DNA of 13,694 nucleotides from Lachnospiraceae bacterium (GTDB lineage Bacteria; Bacillota; Clostridia; Lachnospirales; Lachnospiraceae): the NCBI GenBank assembly GCA_900771995.1, contig CAAGQC010000047.1:1-13694 (forward strand). Reading direction: 5' to 3'. This document shows positions 12,175 through 13,694 of the stretch, in pieces; the first letter of the stretch is position 1; every line of letters begins with the position of its first letter. A model generated the notes under the pieces. The model saw nothing but the letters and a program-made list of their open reading frames with translations, had not been told where the DNA came from and ran no database searches. A program made the position numbers and the translations under genes.

Positions 12175-13593
12175 ATGTCAATGTTTAAGAAGAAAGAGAA
12201 ACCAAACGATCCCGAAAAGCTTACCAACGGCAATCTGTTTGCCTACGGTATGGGCGCTCTGCCCGGCAACATGACGATTCAACTGCGAAGCAGCTACCAG
12301 CTGTCCTTTATGACGGATATTGCCAAGATTAATCCCGCCATCGCCGGTGCCCTCATGACGATCATGGTCATCTGGGATGCCATTAACGATCCCGTCATCG
12401 CTGTACTGGCCGACCGTACCAACACGAAAAAAATGGGAAAATACCGTCCCTGGATGTTCTGGGGCAGTATCCTGTTAGGTCTCCTGACGATCCTCTGTTT
12501 CATGAACCCCGGTTTCATCGGCGGAGCCAATGTCGCTTATTTCTTCCTGATCATGTTCATCTATTGCTGGGTACAGACCATGTTCATGGTACCCTGGCAG
12601 GCGTTGAACAGTGTCATGAGTGCGGATCCTCACCAGCGTAACCGCCTGCTGACCTATCGTCAGCTGTTCGGTACCGGAAGTGCCATTGTGGTCTCCATCA
12701 TTGTTATGCCCATCGTCAATGGCGCAGCGACCGAGGCAACCGGCTGGCTCACTATCGCCGGTATCGTAGCCATCTGTGATGTCATCGGTGGTCTCGCCTG
12801 CTGTGTCGGTGTCAAGAAAAAGGACTATTACAACAGCCTGCCGGAGCCGGAGCGTTTCAGCTGGAAGGAACAGCTTCACATTGTCGTAAAAAACAAGCCC
12901 ATGCTGCTGGCAGCCGGTGCTTACGGTACTCTGTTCCTTATGATGAATACCATTAACGCTGCCAACATTTATTTCTACCGTATCGCTCTGGGCAGCACTG
13001 ATATCATCGCCCTGTCCGGACTGGTAAGCCTGGTATTCTCCATCGGTGTCATTCCTTTTGTACCCGGTATCCTGAAAAAGATGGAGAAGCGTACCATGGC
13101 CATGCTGGGACTCGGTATCTACATGATCCAGCCTGTCGGCTATCTGGTCATGAGAGGTTCTCTGCTTTCCGACAGCTACGAATATACCTCCGGCATGCTG
13201 ATCATTTTCCTGGTACTGACCTCCTTCGGTGCTTTCGGTAATATCGTAGCCAACGTCGCTATCGTATCCTTTATCATGGATGTGGTAGACTATACGGAAT
13301 GGAAATTCCATACTTCTCAGGCTGCCTTCGTCAACAGTGCCGTAACTTTGCTGAAAAAACTGAGCGGTTCCATCTCCACTCTGGTGGTAGGTATCGCATT
13401 GTCCGCTGTGGGCTATGTCAACTACACCATCGTTACTCCGGAACTGAAAGCTATGGTGGTAGACATCTGTATCTGGCCTCTGCTGGTTATGGGTATCCTC
13501 TGCTTCATTATGCTGAAGGTATATCCTCTGCATGGTGAATTCAACACCAAAATGCGTGAAGAATTAAAGGAGCGCAGAGAAGGCTCCCGGTGA
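12175..13593 (+). CDS. GPH-family (MelB-like) cation symporter
   Basis: This 472-residue, twelve-helix membrane transporter belongs to the glycoside-pentoside-hexuronide:cation symporter family within the MFS. The N-terminal family signature is clear: WDAINDPVIAVLADRT (67-82) followed by GKYRPW (88-93), matching the MelB cation-binding and loop 2-3 region. Further MFS-like repeats occur in the second half, including VSFIMDVVDYTEWK. Family members usually import sugars with Na+ or H+, but here the neighbour is an amidohydrolase rather than a glycosidase, so the substrate may be an N-acylated or amide-linked compound. No good Shine-Dalgarno sequence is seen (only GAGAAAGAGAG), so expression may rely on coupling with the M20 gene; a second ATG two codons on is possible. 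The last codons form the left arm of the terminator. Confidence 0.92.
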   Translation: MSMFKKKEKPNDPEKLTNGNLFAYGMGALPGNMTIQLRSSYQLSFMTDIAKINPAIAGALMTIMVIWDAINDPVIAVLADRTNTKKMGKYRPWMFWGSILLGLLTILCFMNPGFIGGANVAYFFLIMFIYCWVQTMFMVPWQALNSVMSADPHQRNRLLTYRQLFGTGSAIVVSIIVMPIVNGAATEATGWLTIAGIVAICDVIGGLACCVGVKKKDYYNSLPEPERFSWKEQLHIVVKNKPMLLAAGAYGTLFLMMNTINAANIYFYRIALGSTDIIALSGLVSLVFSIGVIPFVPGILKKMEKRTMAMLGLGIYMIQPVGYLVMRGSLLSDSYEYTSGMLIIFLVLTSFGAFGNIVANVAIVSFIMDVVDYTEWKFHTSQAAFVNSAVTLLKKLSGSISTLVVGIALSAVGYVNYTIVTPELKAMVVDICIWPLLVMGILCFIMLKVYPLHGEFNTKMREELKERREGSR

Positions 13594-13618
13594 TTTCATC
13601 CGGGAGCCTTATTTTCTT
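13580..13618 (+). terminator. Rho-independent terminator of the M20-GPH operon
   Basis: Perfect 11-bp arms AAGGCTCCCGG (13580-13590) and CCGGGAGCCTT (13600-13610) close a 9-base loop and are followed by ATTTTCTT. The stop codon TGA (13591-13593) is in the loop, so the left arm is coding sequence. Confidence 0.92.
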
Positions 13619-13644
13619 CATTTTGTAACTATTCAGAGCCATGC

Positions 13645-13692
13645 AAATTTAGACATAATGCCATGCTTGCATGAGCAATTATGGCTAAATTT
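13645..13692. repeat. Imperfect inverted repeat at the window edge
   Basis: AAATTTAG (13645-13652) plus CATAAT (13654-13659) mirror ATTATG (13679-13684) plus CTAAATTT (13685-13692), with CATGC/GCATG (13662-13666 and 13669-13673) at the centre. This makes an A/T-rich, nearly complete stem of about 20 bp. It may extend beyond the window. It could be a second bidirectional terminator, an operator or a mobile-repeat copy; nothing here decides between these. Confidence 0.55.
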
Positions 13693-13694
13693 AT

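Overview
The window looks like a chromosomal segment of a motile Gram-positive gut anaerobe, most likely a Lachnospiraceae-type clostridium (Roseburia or Agathobacter relatives are plausible). I infer this from the strong AGGAGG ribosome sites, the csrA-flagellin pair, the LytR-CpsA-Psr protein, the CapA lipoprotein and the style of the GPH transporter. The assignment is an inference from protein style, not a database match.

The left part (1-4593) is a motility island. A flagellin gene, of which only the first 62 codons are inside the window, and csrA upstream of it read leftward. To their right lies a 787-bp unit (690-1476) bounded by two inverted copies of a 32-bp sequence. Each copy is a recombinase-type core site: 11- to 14-bp palindromic arms around an asymmetric 7-bp spacer. 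Between them sit a small FimB/XerC-type tyrosine recombinase gene and, at the right edge and pointing outward, a near-perfect sigma28/sigmaD flagellar promoter. To the right, an alpha/beta hydrolase and a membrane chemoreceptor carrying a C-terminal YcgR-like PilZ module form a translationally coupled pair reading rightward. The layout predicts a self-contained DNA inversion switch resembling the Salmonella Hin segment, but built on a tyrosine recombinase. In the orientation given, the flagellar promoter serves the hydrolase-chemoreceptor operon. Inverted, it would serve csrA-flagellin, which has no recognisable promoter of its own here. This is the main finding.

The middle part (4617-10598) reads leftward as two transcription units. 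The first is an LCP-family cell-wall protein, a CapA-like lipoprotein and an AraC regulator, with an extended -10 promoter before the LCP gene. The second is an ArsB/NhaD-type permease followed by a cytidylate-kinase-like gene, with a sigmaA promoter at 10734-10762 and a hairpin terminator at 8534-8596.

The right part (10951-13593) reads rightward: an M20 peptidase/amidohydrolase and a GPH-family sugar:cation symporter, with a textbook sigmaA promoter at 10844-10872 and a terminator overlapping the last codons. The 352-bp divergent region 10599-10950 holds the two opposed promoters and two candidate operators. Part of another inverted repeat lies at the right end of the window.
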